Both the position numbers and the translations under genes were made by a program. Shown here in pieces: positions 53,805-61,899 of a stretch of 64,000 bases of DNA. Position 1 is the stretch's first letter; each line of letters opens with the position of its first letter. The stretch is from an uncultured Saprospiraceae bacterium (GTDB lineage Bacteria; Bacteroidota; Bacteroidia; Chitinophagales; Saprospiraceae): assembly GCA_937926205.1 (NCBI GenBank), contig CALEYL010000046.1:62001-126000 (forward strand), given 5' to 3'. The notes below the pieces were generated by a model. It searched no databases and was not told the DNA's origin. It was given only the letters and a program-made list of their open reading frames with translations.

Positions 53805-54524
53805 TTATTCGCTCATGTCCATATTGTGGAACACATTGAGCACATCATCATCTTCTTCCATTTTTTCAATCAAACGAATCACCTCATCCGCCTGCGCATC
53901 ATCAAGTTTTTTCGCGTGCACCGGAATCCGGATTGCCTCGGCATTCTGCACTTCAATGTTGCGCTCTTCCAGCGCCTTTTGTAAAGAGCCGAAATTAACA
54001 AAGCTGGTGTACAAAGCCAACAAGCCATCTTCGTCTTCGAGAATTTCTTCCAGGCCAAAATCGATCAGTTCCAGTTCCAATTCTTCCAGATCGATGCCTT
54101 CTGCATTGATTTTAATGACGCCGCGGTGCTGAAACATGAATTCAACAGAACCCGAAGTGCCCAGGCTACCGCCGTATTTTGAAAAAATATGCCGGACGTT
54201 GGCAACGGTACGGTTGATGTTGTTCGTTGCCGTCTCTACCATCAGAGCAATTCCGTGCGGTGCATAACCTTCATACAGTACTTCATCGTAGTCCTCTGCA
54301 TCTTTGGAAGTTGCTTTTTTAATGGCATTTTCCACGTTGGCTTTTGGCATATTGACGGCCTTCGCGTTCTGGATGGCCATACGAAGGCGGGCATTGTAGT
54401 TGGGATCACCGCCGCCTTCTTTTACTGCGATGGCTATTTCCCGGCCGATGCGGGTAAAAGCTTTTGCCATTCCCGACCAGCGCTTCATCTTGCGGTCTTT
54501 ACGATATTCAAATGCGCGTCCCAT
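53805..54524 (-). CDS. YebC/PmpR/TACO1 family protein
   Basis: Members bind DNA or help translation of difficult proline-containing sequences (TACO1-like role). The 239-residue chain matches the family: MGRAFEYRKDRKMKRW at the start, RIGREIAIAVKEGGGDPNYN, LRMAIQNAKAVNMPKANVENAIKKA (in part), the YEGYAPHGIALMVE segment, and FSKYGGSLGTSGSVEFMF. The charged C-terminal half ends in DVLNVFHNMD. It is first in a possible two-gene unit with phzF. Heptamer repeats lie directly upstream. Confidence 0.95.
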   Translation of the reverse strand: MGRAFEYRKDRKMKRWSGMAKAFTRIGREIAIAVKEGGGDPNYNARLRMAIQNAKAVNMPKANVENAIKKATSKDAEDYDEVLYEGYAPHGIALMVETATNNINRTVANVRHIFSKYGGSLGTSGSVEFMFQHRGVIKINAEGIDLEELELELIDFGLEEILEDEDGLLALYTSFVNFGSLQKALEERNIEVQNAEAIRIPVHAKKLDDAQADEVIRLIEKMEEDDDVLNVFHNMDMSE

Positions 54525-54590
54525 ATCAGATGTTAGATGTCAGATGTTAGATATTAGATGTTAGACGTCAGATTTTAGATGTTAGATGCA
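54524..54590. repeat. Heptameric tandem repeat (GTTAGAT)
   Basis: Eight 7-mers (GTTAGAT, GTCAGAT, ATTAGAT, TTTAGAT) start at the yebC initiation codon and run upstream of it. They are followed at 54595 by TGTCTGTCCTTTTAG, which resembles the left end of the TIR element copies. Confidence 0.85.
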
Positions 54591-54799
54591 CTATTGTCTG
54601 TCCTTTTAGTGTATAGGCCGTTAAAAACAGGCAGTAATTAACCAAACAGTCCAAAATGCGGGTGCGAAGATAATCATTCTAATTTTTGTTAGCTGACTTG
54701 CCTGCAAATTTGTGAAAACAACCCTTTTGGTATAAGGAGTGTTACATTTTACGAAACCGGCAACTATAGCCACAATCTTCAATTGCAACATCAACAAAC

Positions 54800-55396
54800 A
54801 TGCGCGGCGACATCCGTAAAAACATAGAACGCCACATTGAGCTAAGCGATGCAGAATTCAGCCATTTCATGACGTTTTTGAGCAGTCGAAAATTGCTCAA
54901 GCGCCAATTTTTGGTGCAGGAAGGCGATTACACAAAACACTCCTACTATGTCGTAAAAGGGTGCGTCAGGGCGTTCAAAGTGGATGATTCCGGCAAAGAG
55001 CACGTCATCCAGTTCGCATTGGAAGACTGGTGGGTTGGCGACATGGCAGCGCTTTCAACCCAAACCCCGGCAAGACTGAACATAGAGTGCATGGAAAATT
55101 GTGAAGTACTTCAAATTGGCTACGATGACCAGGAGCGCCTGTATGTTGAATTGCCAAAATTTGAGCGTTTCTTCCGCATCATCATCCAAAAATCATTGGT
55201 AGCCACCCAAAATCGTCTGCTTTCTGTGATGAGTCAGCCTGCTTATGACCGCTACATTGAATTTATGGAACGCTATCCTCAAATCGTACAACGCGTTGCA
55301 AATCATCACATTGCCTCTTATCTCGGCATTACTCCGGAGAGCCTGAGCCGCCTCAGAAAAGAAGGATCTATGCGCAACGAACGCCAAAAATCTTGA
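54800..55396 (+). CDS. Crp/Fnr family transcriptional regulator with FNR-like recognition helix
   Basis: The 198-residue protein has a cyclic-nucleotide-binding-like domain (about 15-120), a dimerisation helix (about 120-145) and a compact winged helix (about 165-190). The recognition helix reads ITPESLSRLRKE; Glu180, Ser183 and Arg184 match the E-x-x-S-R residues (Glu209, Ser212, Arg213) with which E. coli FNR reads TTGAT. The iron-sulfur cysteines of FNR are absent, so oxygen sensing by a cluster is not expected. A perfect TTGAT-N4-ATCAA box overlaps its own stop codon and lies upstream of the next operon, which is its probable target. Confidence 0.9.
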   Translation: MRGDIRKNIERHIELSDAEFSHFMTFLSSRKLLKRQFLVQEGDYTKHSYYVVKGCVRAFKVDDSGKEHVIQFALEDWWVGDMAALSTQTPARLNIECMENCEVLQIGYDDQERLYVELPKFERFFRIIIQKSLVATQNRLLSVMSQPAYDRYIEFMERYPQIVQRVANHHIASYLGITPESLSRLRKEGSMRNERQKS

Positions 55397-55406
55397 TCTA
55401 CATCAA
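55393..55406. promoter_or_regulatory. Perfect FNR-type box upstream of yceI-ygiD
   Basis: TTGATCTACATCAA is an exact TTGAT-N4-ATCAA palindrome. Its centre lies about 67 bases upstream of the start site predicted from the TATCTTTG element, a usual place for class I activation. Confidence 0.6.
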
Positions 55407-55428
55407 TGTTATTTCTTAACCTGCCTTA

Positions 55429-55460
55429 TTGGTCGGCGGATTCCCATGCCGGTATCTTTG
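55429..55460 (+). promoter_or_regulatory. Promoter of the yceI-ygiD operon
   Basis: TTG (55429-55431), 21 nt, TATCTTTG (55453-55460) matches the Bacteroidota -33/-7 consensus. The leader before ATG 55502 would be about 35 nt. Confidence 0.6.
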
Positions 55461-55501
55461 CAGCATCAATTTTTTGATACTAATAAAAAAATCACAAAAT
55501 C

Positions 55502-56050
55502 ATGCAAGCACAAGCAGTAGCCAGCCAATGGGCAATAGATTTAGCGCACAGCGAAATCAATTTCAAAGTTAAACACCTGATGATCAGTACAGTGACAGGT
55601 AAATTCACGGATTTTTCAGCAACTGTCGAATCTGAGAACGAAGATTTTCAGGATGCCTACATCACATTCGAAGCACAAACGGCTTCCATCACAACGGGCA
55701 ATGAGCATCGTGATGAGCATTTAAAAAGTGCAGATTTTTTCGATGCAGAGCAGTTCCCTGTAATGCGCTTCGAATCCAGCTCTTTCCGGCAAATCAGCGG
55801 CAAGGACTACGAATTAAACGGCAATCTTGCCATCCGCGGCGTTACCAATCCTGTTAAACTTGCTGTTGAATTCAATGGTACCCACAAAGATCCATGGGGC
55901 AACATCAAAGCAGGTTTTGAGCTGAGTGGAAAAATCAACCGCACTGATTTCGGCCTGAAGTGGAATGCCATTACCGAAGCCGGCGGCCTTACTGTTGGTG
56001 AAGAAGTAAAAATTGAAGCATTCATAGAGCTGACGCAACAAGCAGGCTAG
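55502..56050 (+). CDS. YceI family protein, no signal peptide
   Basis: YceI proteins are lipocalin-like beta barrels that bind isoprenoid or polar lipid ligands. The 182-residue chain has SQWAIDLAHSEINFKVKHLM, the family opening, then ISTVTGKFTDFSATV, a DFFDAEQFPVMRFES segment with conserved Asp-Phe, and GNLAIRGVTNPVKLAVEF. There is no signal peptide, so it is probably cytoplasmic, unlike most YceI proteins and unlike the second member at 57077. Ten bases separate it from ygiD. The operon is preceded by an FNR-type box. Confidence 0.93.
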   Translation: MQAQAVASQWAIDLAHSEINFKVKHLMISTVTGKFTDFSATVESENEDFQDAYITFEAQTASITTGNEHRDEHLKSADFFDAEQFPVMRFESSSFRQISGKDYELNGNLAIRGVTNPVKLAVEFNGTHKDPWGNIKAGFELSGKINRTDFGLKWNAITEAGGLTVGEEVKIEAFIELTQQAG

Positions 56051-56060
56051 GCACTTGTTT

Positions 56061-56930
56061 ATGAATCGAAAATCATTTTTAAAACTTACGGCAGCGCTGC
56101 CACTTGCTTTTGCAGCAATGAAACTCAAGGACTTCGGACAATTGGCAAATACACTGGAATCTGGCGATTGCATGCCTGTTCTGTTTATCGGCCATGGTAA
56201 CCCGATGAATGCCATTACAGACAACCAATGGCACAAAAGCTGGGTGGAATTGGGGCAAAAACTACCGCCACCCAAAGCCATACTGTCGATTTCTGCGCAT
56301 TGGCTTACCCGCGGCACCCATGTTTCGATGAACGAACATCCCGAAACGATTCACGATTTCGGAGGTTTTCCGGACGAGCTGTTTCAACAGCAATATCCGG
56401 CTCCTGGCGCCGTGGACTATGCCAAAATGGTGGTGGAAGGTGTGAAATCAACACCGGTTCACGAAAGTTACGACTGGGGCCTTGATCACGGTACATGGAG
56501 CGTCCTGAAGCCAATGTTTCCGGAAGCGCAGATCCCTGTTTTTCAAATGAGTATCGATTATTATAAGCCCCCGCAATACCACTATGATCTGGCGCGTGAA
56601 CTGTCTTTTTTACGCAGTAAAGGCGTCCTGATCATAGGTAGCGGGAATGTGGTGCACAACCTGCGCGCTATTGCGCCAAACGGAGCATCACCAGACTGGG
56701 CATTGGAATTTGACGCCTTTGTAAAGGAAAAAATTGAAAACCAGGACCACCAATCGCTTGTTAACTATCAGCAAGCGGGTCAATTGGCACGAATGGCTCA
56801 TCCGACCAACGACCATTATTTACCATTGATGTACGTATTGGGTTTGCAGGATAAAACGGATAACCTTCAGTTTTTCAATGAAACTTTTGATTTGGGGTCT
56901 ATTTCGATGCGGAGTGTGATTCTTGGTTGA
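56061..56930 (+). CDS. ygiD: Class III extradiol ring-cleavage dioxygenase, 4,5-DOPA dioxygenase type
   Basis: YgiD-like enzymes open the ring of DOPA-type catechols with a metal ion. The 289-residue chain has VLFIGHGNPMNAI (metal His), ILSISAHWLTRGTHVS (second His), a YDWGLDHGTWSVLKPMFP segment and IIGSGNVVHNLRAI (third His). ATG 56061 is preferred over a TTG two codons upstream. The first 25 residues (RKSFLKLTAALPLAFAAM) look like a Tat/Sec-like signal, unusual for a cytoplasmic enzyme, so the location is uncertain. It overlaps functionally with yceI in one operon under the FNR-type box. Confidence 0.9.
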   Translation: MNRKSFLKLTAALPLAFAAMKLKDFGQLANTLESGDCMPVLFIGHGNPMNAITDNQWHKSWVELGQKLPPPKAILSISAHWLTRGTHVSMNEHPETIHDFGGFPDELFQQQYPAPGAVDYAKMVVEGVKSTPVHESYDWGLDHGTWSVLKPMFPEAQIPVFQMSIDYYKPPQYHYDLARELSFLRSKGVLIIGSGNVVHNLRAIAPNGASPDWALEFDAFVKEKIENQDHQSLVNYQQAGQLARMAHPTNDHYLPLMYVLGLQDKTDNLQFFNETFDLGSISMRSVILG

Positions 56931-56932
56931 TT

Positions 56933-57045
56933 GGTTTATTTGTGGATTTGTTTATTTGTGGATGCCATTTCCAGATAAACAAATAACCAGATAAACAAAT
57001 CAACAATTCTAAAAACAACCACATAAACAAATCAACAATTTCGTA
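56933..57045. repeat. Inverted octameric repeat (TTTATTTG / AGATAAAC)
   Basis: The left half has TTTATTTGTGGATTTG words, the right half AGATAAAC, AAATAACC, AAATCAAC words, which are reverse complements through CAAATAAAC. Same word family as at 13985-14612. It lies between ygiD and the second yceI gene, both on the + strand. Confidence 0.8.
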
Positions 57046-57076
57046 ATCCATTAATTAACAAATAAACTTTAGTAAC

Positions 57077-57652
57077 ATGAAAAAACTTTTTGTCCTTCCG
57101 GTTTTGGCTTTGGCCGCCATGTCATTCGCGCTCGTTTCTACCAATTACAATGTGGATGTAACATCCAGCAACATCGTATGGAATGGCTACAAAGTAACCG
57201 GATCGCACACCGGCAATGTGAAAGTGAAGTCAGGCAAACTGGCTATTGAAGGCGGCAAACTGACCGGCGGAAGTTTTGAAATCGACATGAATTCGATTGT
57301 TTGTACAGACGGCGCCGGCGACAGACTGGTAGGCCACCTTAAGTCAGACGACTTCTTTGGCGTAGCAACTTACCCAACGGCTAAGTTTGTTATTACGCGT
57401 GCCATCCCGACAGATACGAAAGGTAACTACAAAATTGTGGGCAACCTGACGATCAAATCTACTACGAAAGAAATCAAGTTCAATGCCAACGTAGCTCCAT
57501 CTGAAAATATGGTGAAAGCTACCGGCAAAATCGTCATTGACCGCTCTGAATTTGATGTACGTTATGGCTCAGGAAGCTTTTTCGACAGCCTTGGCGACAA
57601 GACCATTTACGATGAATTTGACCTGAATGTGAGCCTCGTAGCGAAGCAGTAA
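57077..57652 (+). CDS. YceI family protein, secreted
   Basis: This 191-residue member has a clear signal peptide (MKKLFVLPVLALAAMSFALV), so it acts in the periplasm. Family features include TSSNIVWNGYKVTGSHTGNV, GSFEIDMNSIVCTD, HLKSDDFFGVATYPTAKFVI with conserved Asp-Asp-Phe-Phe, and GNLTIKSTTKEIKFNA. Ligand unknown, probably a lipid or quinone-like compound by family. It is separated from the first yceI-ygiD operon by an octameric repeat block that could isolate transcripts, and it ends before a strong terminator. Confidence 0.93.
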   Translation: MKKLFVLPVLALAAMSFALVSTNYNVDVTSSNIVWNGYKVTGSHTGNVKVKSGKLAIEGGKLTGGSFEIDMNSIVCTDGAGDRLVGHLKSDDFFGVATYPTAKFVITRAIPTDTKGNYKIVGNLTIKSTTKEIKFNANVAPSENMVKATGKIVIDRSEFDVRYGSGSFFDSLGDKTIYDEFDLNVSLVAKQ

Positions 57653-58001
57653 TCGAATTAGGTTTAAACTAATCTAACCAGCGAAAACCAAAATCGCTGA
57701 TCAAAGAGAAGTAGTTCGTATACCATTAAACAGACCTTTCAGACCTCTTGTGTCTGAAAGGTCTGTCTTTTTTTTGTCCGGAACAAAGCCTCCAAATTTC
57801 GGTTTTCGGGTGCCAATCCGACGGATACCCGACAAATCTGCTTTGTATTTACCTAATCAAACAACCCTTTTGCTCATAAAAGCACCAAACGATTAATATT
57901 ACTGTGATTTTAAATCCAAAGGAGTTAAACTTTTAAGGCTTCTCCTGGATCTGAAATCATACCTCGTAGTTTATCTCAATCAATACAGACAAAAAACAGT
58001 T
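57653..58001. other. 349-bp gap between the second yceI gene and the CotH gene
   Basis: The gap holds the strong terminator at 57731-57775. The remaining 225 bp up to ATG 58002 is AT-rich; I see no certain TAnnTTTG promoter there. Confidence 0.4.
57731..57775 (+). terminator. Strong intrinsic terminator after the second yceI gene
   Basis: A perfect 14-bp stem (CAGACCTTTCAGAC / GTCTGAAAGGTCTG) with a 7-nt loop is followed by TCTTTTTTTTG. Confidence 0.9.
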
Positions 58002-60341
58002 ATGAAAAGAGCTTTTATCTTCCTGCTTGTTGCTTTGTTGGCTTCAGTTCAATGGGTGAGCGCGCAAAGCCTGCCCTCTGAAATGCATTTTAGTGCCGAT
58101 GGCCGCAGACTGGTTACCGGAGGCAACGCCAGCCAGGGTTTTTATGACGAATCACTCATTCGAAGCATCAACCTCCAATTTTCGCAGCCCAATTACTGGC
58201 AATTAATGACCAACAATTACGCTTCAAAAACCGAAATCCCTGCAACATTAACCATGGATGGGGTTTCATACGACAGTGTCGGGGTTCGCTTTAAAGGGCA
58301 GACTTCCTACTCCATGAACAGTACCACGAAAAAATCCTTTGCTTTATCGATGGATTATGTGCAAAACGGTCAGGATCTGATGGGATACGAATCCCTGAAT
58401 TTTAACAATTGCTTCCTCGACGCATCCTTCCTGCGGGAGGTAATCTACCTCCACCTGAGCCGCAAACACATCCCAAGTGCTAAAGGCAATTTCATTCACC
58501 TGACTCTGAACGGAGAAAACTGGGGGCTTTATGGCAACATTCAAAACCTGAGCGGTGAATACCTGAAGGAGTGGTTCTTTTCCGGTGACGGCACCCGCTG
58601 GCGTGCAGAGCGGACTACCGGAGGCGGCCCTGGAGGCGGCAACCCTTTTGGCGCCGGCACATCTTCACTCAATTTTCTGGGAACGGATACGACCTTGTAC
58701 AAATCCCACTATACCCTCAAAAAAACCAGTAAAGACCATCCCTGGGAAGATTTGGTGAATGTGTGCAATGCCTTAGCCAATACCCCGGCTGCCGCGCTTG
58801 AGGATTCGCTTAAACAATATCTGGACATCGACCGGACGCTTTGGTATCTGGCCCACGAAATCCTGTTTACAGACGACGACAGCTATGTCTGGAAAGGGGG
58901 GATGGACTATTTCCTGTACTGGGAACCGGAAACGGGACGCATGACCCCGCTGGAATACGATGGCAACACCTGCATGGACCTGAATCTTGCAAGTACCTGG
59001 TCGCCTTTTTACCGGCAGAACGATGCGAGGTTCGCGTTGATGAATAAAATGTTTCCGGTGCCGGCCCTGCGTCAGCGATATCTGGCCCACGTGCGTACAA
59101 TCATCGAAGAAAGTTTTGACCTGACCTATGTTGACAGCCTCATTGATACTTACGCCGATTTCATCGATGCGGAAGTCAATGCAGATCCCAAAAAAATATA
59201 CACTTACAATCAGTTTCTTGCCCAGGTGGAGGAACTTAAAGAATTTATGTCGGTTCGACGGACCTATCTGCTCAACAATGCGGAGGTGAACACCCCGGCG
59301 CCGGTAGTCGGCGAAGTGGCTTATTACAGCAATGGGCAGGCCTTTTCGCCGCCGCTCAGCAATCAGGCGGTTACCGTGACGGCAGAAGTAAGTGCGGCTG
59401 GAGGCATCTTCGGTGTTCGCCTGTATTATGGGACCGGATTGGTCGGGAATTTTGAGCGTACCCTCATGTTTGACGACGGCAACCATGGAGACGGCGAAGC
59501 AGGTGATGGCGTTTACGGCGCCAGCATCCCCGGTTATCCCGGCGGTACCTATGTGCGGTATTACATCGAGGCAGTGAGCGCCAACACAGCCCGTTCTGTA
59601 AGCTATTCGCCGAAAGGGGCAGAACACGACGTTTTTGTATACCGCGTCCAGGCAGACCTTAGCGGAAGCTCAGAGATTGCCATCAATGAATTTATGGCTT
59701 CCAACACAACTACCGCTGCCGATCAGGATGGAGAATTTGACGACTGGATCGAGTTGTACAACAACGGCGAAGAAGCAGTTGACCTCGGCGGCTGGTTCCT
59801 CAGCGACAACCCAAACAACATTCCCAAGTGGGAGGTTCCGACCGGTACCATCATTCCCGGCAAGGGTTATTTGATTGTATGGGCGGATGAAAATGGGATG
59901 CAGGAAGGCTTGCACGCCAATTTCAAACTTTCCGCCGGAGGCGAAAACCTGTATCTGGTGCGACCGGATACGACCATCCTTCAGGAAATTGAATTCCCTG
60001 TACAACAAACCGATATGGGTTATGCGCGCATTCCGAATGGTACGGGCGACTTTGTGATCCAGGCGCCGACGTTTAATGCAAACAACGAAGGCGTGACAGG
60101 AACGGAGAATCCGGAGCTGGCTGTAATCGATTTGCACGTTTACCCGAACCCGACTAAAGACCAAATCACAATAGAAACCAACTTCAGTGAAGAAGTGCCA
60201 TTGGAATTACTCTATGTGACCGGGCAAAGCATGCTGCGACGAACCATACAGGGTAAGTTAATCCTCGATTTACATGAATTTCCGGCAGGCGTGTATTTTG
60301 TGAAGGTTGGGAATGTGGTGGAGAAAGTGCTGCGGGAGTAA
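58002..60341 (+). CDS. CotH kinase family protein with lamin-tail domain and T9SS type A sorting domain
   Basis: The 779-residue product has a signal peptide ending near WVSAQ. Residues about 35-430 form a CotH-type kinase domain: VGVRFKGQTSYSMNST, SLNFNNCFLDASFLREV, a NWGLYGNIQNL segment and the catalytic-type PLEYDGNTCMDLN. An Ig-like segment (about 440-550) and a lamin-tail domain (about 560-690; INEFMASNTTTAADQDGEFD, DWIELYNNGEEAVDLGGW) follow. It ends with a T9SS type A sorting domain (about 700-779; VYPNPTKDQITI to VEKVLRE). CotH proteins phosphorylate other secreted proteins, so a surface kinase is plausible. Stands alone. Confidence 0.9.
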   Translation: MKRAFIFLLVALLASVQWVSAQSLPSEMHFSADGRRLVTGGNASQGFYDESLIRSINLQFSQPNYWQLMTNNYASKTEIPATLTMDGVSYDSVGVRFKGQTSYSMNSTTKKSFALSMDYVQNGQDLMGYESLNFNNCFLDASFLREVIYLHLSRKHIPSAKGNFIHLTLNGENWGLYGNIQNLSGEYLKEWFFSGDGTRWRAERTTGGGPGGGNPFGAGTSSLNFLGTDTTLYKSHYTLKKTSKDHPWEDLVNVCNALANTPAAALEDSLKQYLDIDRTLWYLAHEILFTDDDSYVWKGGMDYFLYWEPETGRMTPLEYDGNTCMDLNLASTWSPFYRQNDARFALMNKMFPVPALRQRYLAHVRTIIEESFDLTYVDSLIDTYADFIDAEVNADPKKIYTYNQFLAQVEELKEFMSVRRTYLLNNAEVNTPAPVVGEVAYYSNGQAFSPPLSNQAVTVTAEVSAAGGIFGVRLYYGTGLVGNFERTLMFDDGNHGDGEAGDGVYGASIPGYPGGTYVRYYIEAVSANTARSVSYSPKGAEHDVFVYRVQADLSGSSEIAINEFMASNTTTAADQDGEFDDWIELYNNGEEAVDLGGWFLSDNPNNIPKWEVPTGTIIPGKGYLIVWADENGMQEGLHANFKLSAGGENLYLVRPDTTILQEIEFPVQQTDMGYARIPNGTGDFVIQAPTFNANNEGVTGTENPELAVIDLHVYPNPTKDQITIETNFSEEVPLELLYVTGQSMLRRTIQGKLILDLHEFPAGVYFVKVGNVVEKVLRE

Positions 60342-60364
60342 AGGGAGTCATTCATCTAATAACA

Positions 60365-60404
60365 ACAAGAGACATCCCGAATTTTTGGATGTCTCTTGTC
60401 ATTT
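60365..60404. terminator. Bidirectional hairpin between convergent genes
   Basis: A perfect 13-bp stem (ACAAGAGACATCC / GGATGTCTCTTGT) with a 9-nt loop lies 24 bases after the CotH stop and is followed by CATTTTCC on the + strand. Confidence 0.7.
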
Positions 60405-60463
60405 TCCTCACGGATGCAGCGCACCTCGAATATTTGTACGCCTGATGTGCAAGAACCGTCTTG

Positions 60464-61603
60464 TTAATTACTTCCCCCCGTCATCCCCTGCCGTTGTTCA
60501 CTGCCACTCTGTGGCCTTACCCCTGCATTGCGGATATTGATCACTTTCTGTAAGAGGTCAAACCAGAATGGCGCGCCCAGTGAAACCGCCAACGCGGTAA
60601 CGATCCAACCAAAAAGTTTGATGAGGAAAAACAGCCACGGCGCGCGTCCATTTGATGCAGCGGCAGCCTGTTGTTCTTTATAGGACTCATTCCACCCCAA
60701 CCCCAGAGGAGCAGGCACTTTTTTGATTTCATTGTACAGGATGGAATCCACCAGCCCACGCAGTTCGGTTACCCGGACAATTTTAGCAGAATCGGTCGCC
60801 GTGGAATCCATGGGGGCGGCAGTGTAGCTTTCCAGTTTGTTGTTGGAAACAAAAGACTCTGCCAGTTGCATCAATTCCTGACGGTCGTCCGGGTTGGCAG
60901 TGAGGCTGTTGAAAATTTTGAACGTATCCGCATCAAAAGCGATGGCAGTCGTAAGGCCAATCGCTATTAAGGAGATGTGTACGCTGCGTTTATACCAGTC
61001 TGTCGCACGATCCATGATCTCATCGTAGTGTACTTTAAAAGCCGCTTTGGCTTTTTCTTTTTTCTTTTCTTCTTCTTCCGGCGTAGATGTATAATCCAGT
61101 GAACGGGTGCCAACGGAAGGGTCATTTTGGGGATAATCGCAAATGACATTTAAATGCTTTTTCAGGTCATTTTGATGCATGCCATCCATAAGTTTTGCAG
61201 CGGTGGAAGGAGGGGAAACAGGAGCATCAAGGCCACGCTCGGTTGTTTCTCCGGACACCGGACTGTCTGCTTCATTTATCAGCAAATCCTGAATAAGTCC
61301 CGTTACCTGTTCAGCAGAAAGATAGGAAGGCAATTGATTTACCCACAAAAATTTAGATCCATATTTTTTGTAGACTTTACTGTTGATGATCTTGTTTTTG
61401 TACTCCTCTATGATTTTTTTTCTCGTGACATCGTCATCGGTTTCAGCCAGATTTTCCACTTCTAATAGCTTTAAAATGGCTTTTAACAACATTTTACCGC
61501 GCAATGATACCAGAGAAGCCAGCAATTCCTGAATGGTGGTAGCCAATAAACTGATCAGGAGAAAAATAAAAATCAGGCCAATGACGATTTCCAGAATTTC
61601 CAT
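60464..61603 (-). CDS. Membrane protein of unknown function
   Basis: The 379-residue protein starts at ATG 61603, next to the first hydrophobic segment (EIVIGLIFIFLLISLLATT); upstream frame is rejected. A highly charged stretch at about 170-200 (PEEEEKKKEKAKAAF) precedes a second segment at about 205-225 and a third near 335-360 (WLFFLIKLFGWIVTALAVSL). The C-terminal GAPFWFDLLQKVINIR is a motif shared by uncharacterised membrane proteins in several phyla. The long hydrophilic middle suggests a soluble domain on one side of the membrane. I do not recognise a function. It stands alone on the minus strand. Confidence 0.75.
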   Translation of the reverse strand: MEILEIVIGLIFIFLLISLLATTIQELLASLVSLRGKMLLKAILKLLEVENLAETDDDVTRKKIIEEYKNKIINSKVYKKYGSKFLWVNQLPSYLSAEQVTGLIQDLLINEADSPVSGETTERGLDAPVSPPSTAAKLMDGMHQNDLKKHLNVICDYPQNDPSVGTRSLDYTSTPEEEEKKKEKAKAAFKVHYDEIMDRATDWYKRSVHISLIAIGLTTAIAFDADTFKIFNSLTANPDDRQELMQLAESFVSNNKLESYTAAPMDSTATDSAKIVRVTELRGLVDSILYNEIKKVPAPLGLGWNESYKEQQAAAASNGRAPWLFFLIKLFGWIVTALAVSLGAPFWFDLLQKVINIRNAGVRPQSGSEQRQGMTGGSN

Positions 61604-61899
61604 AATAATGGGTTTAGAATAATGTAAATGATAATGGAATACCGTTTCAGAAGAGCGGGCGAAGGATGACAAATCCTGATGCTAAAGATAAATCTGTCAG
61701 CCTGATTATACAATTTATGAGAAAAAAAATTTCCCCCTTTAAAGGTGCGGCAATACCTGGCATAGCCAACTTAAAACGGGTGATAAAATGGCATCCCATC
61801 ACGATTATGATTGAAATTTTTCGCAAAACAGCACTTAGTTTTAAACAAAAAAATCGAGCTTAGCCACCGGGTAAATTGTACCTTACCCGTCAAATAATT
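61604..61899. other. Gap between the membrane protein and GH97 genes
   Basis: About 296 bp divergent gap. A 65-codon frame (61666-61863) is rich in Lys and Ile but shows no family. I see no repeat and no certain promoter. Confidence 0.35.

Noticed and set aside
61666..61863. 65-codon frame before the GH97 gene
   Set aside because: It shows no family and ordinary AT-rich composition for a divergent promoter region.
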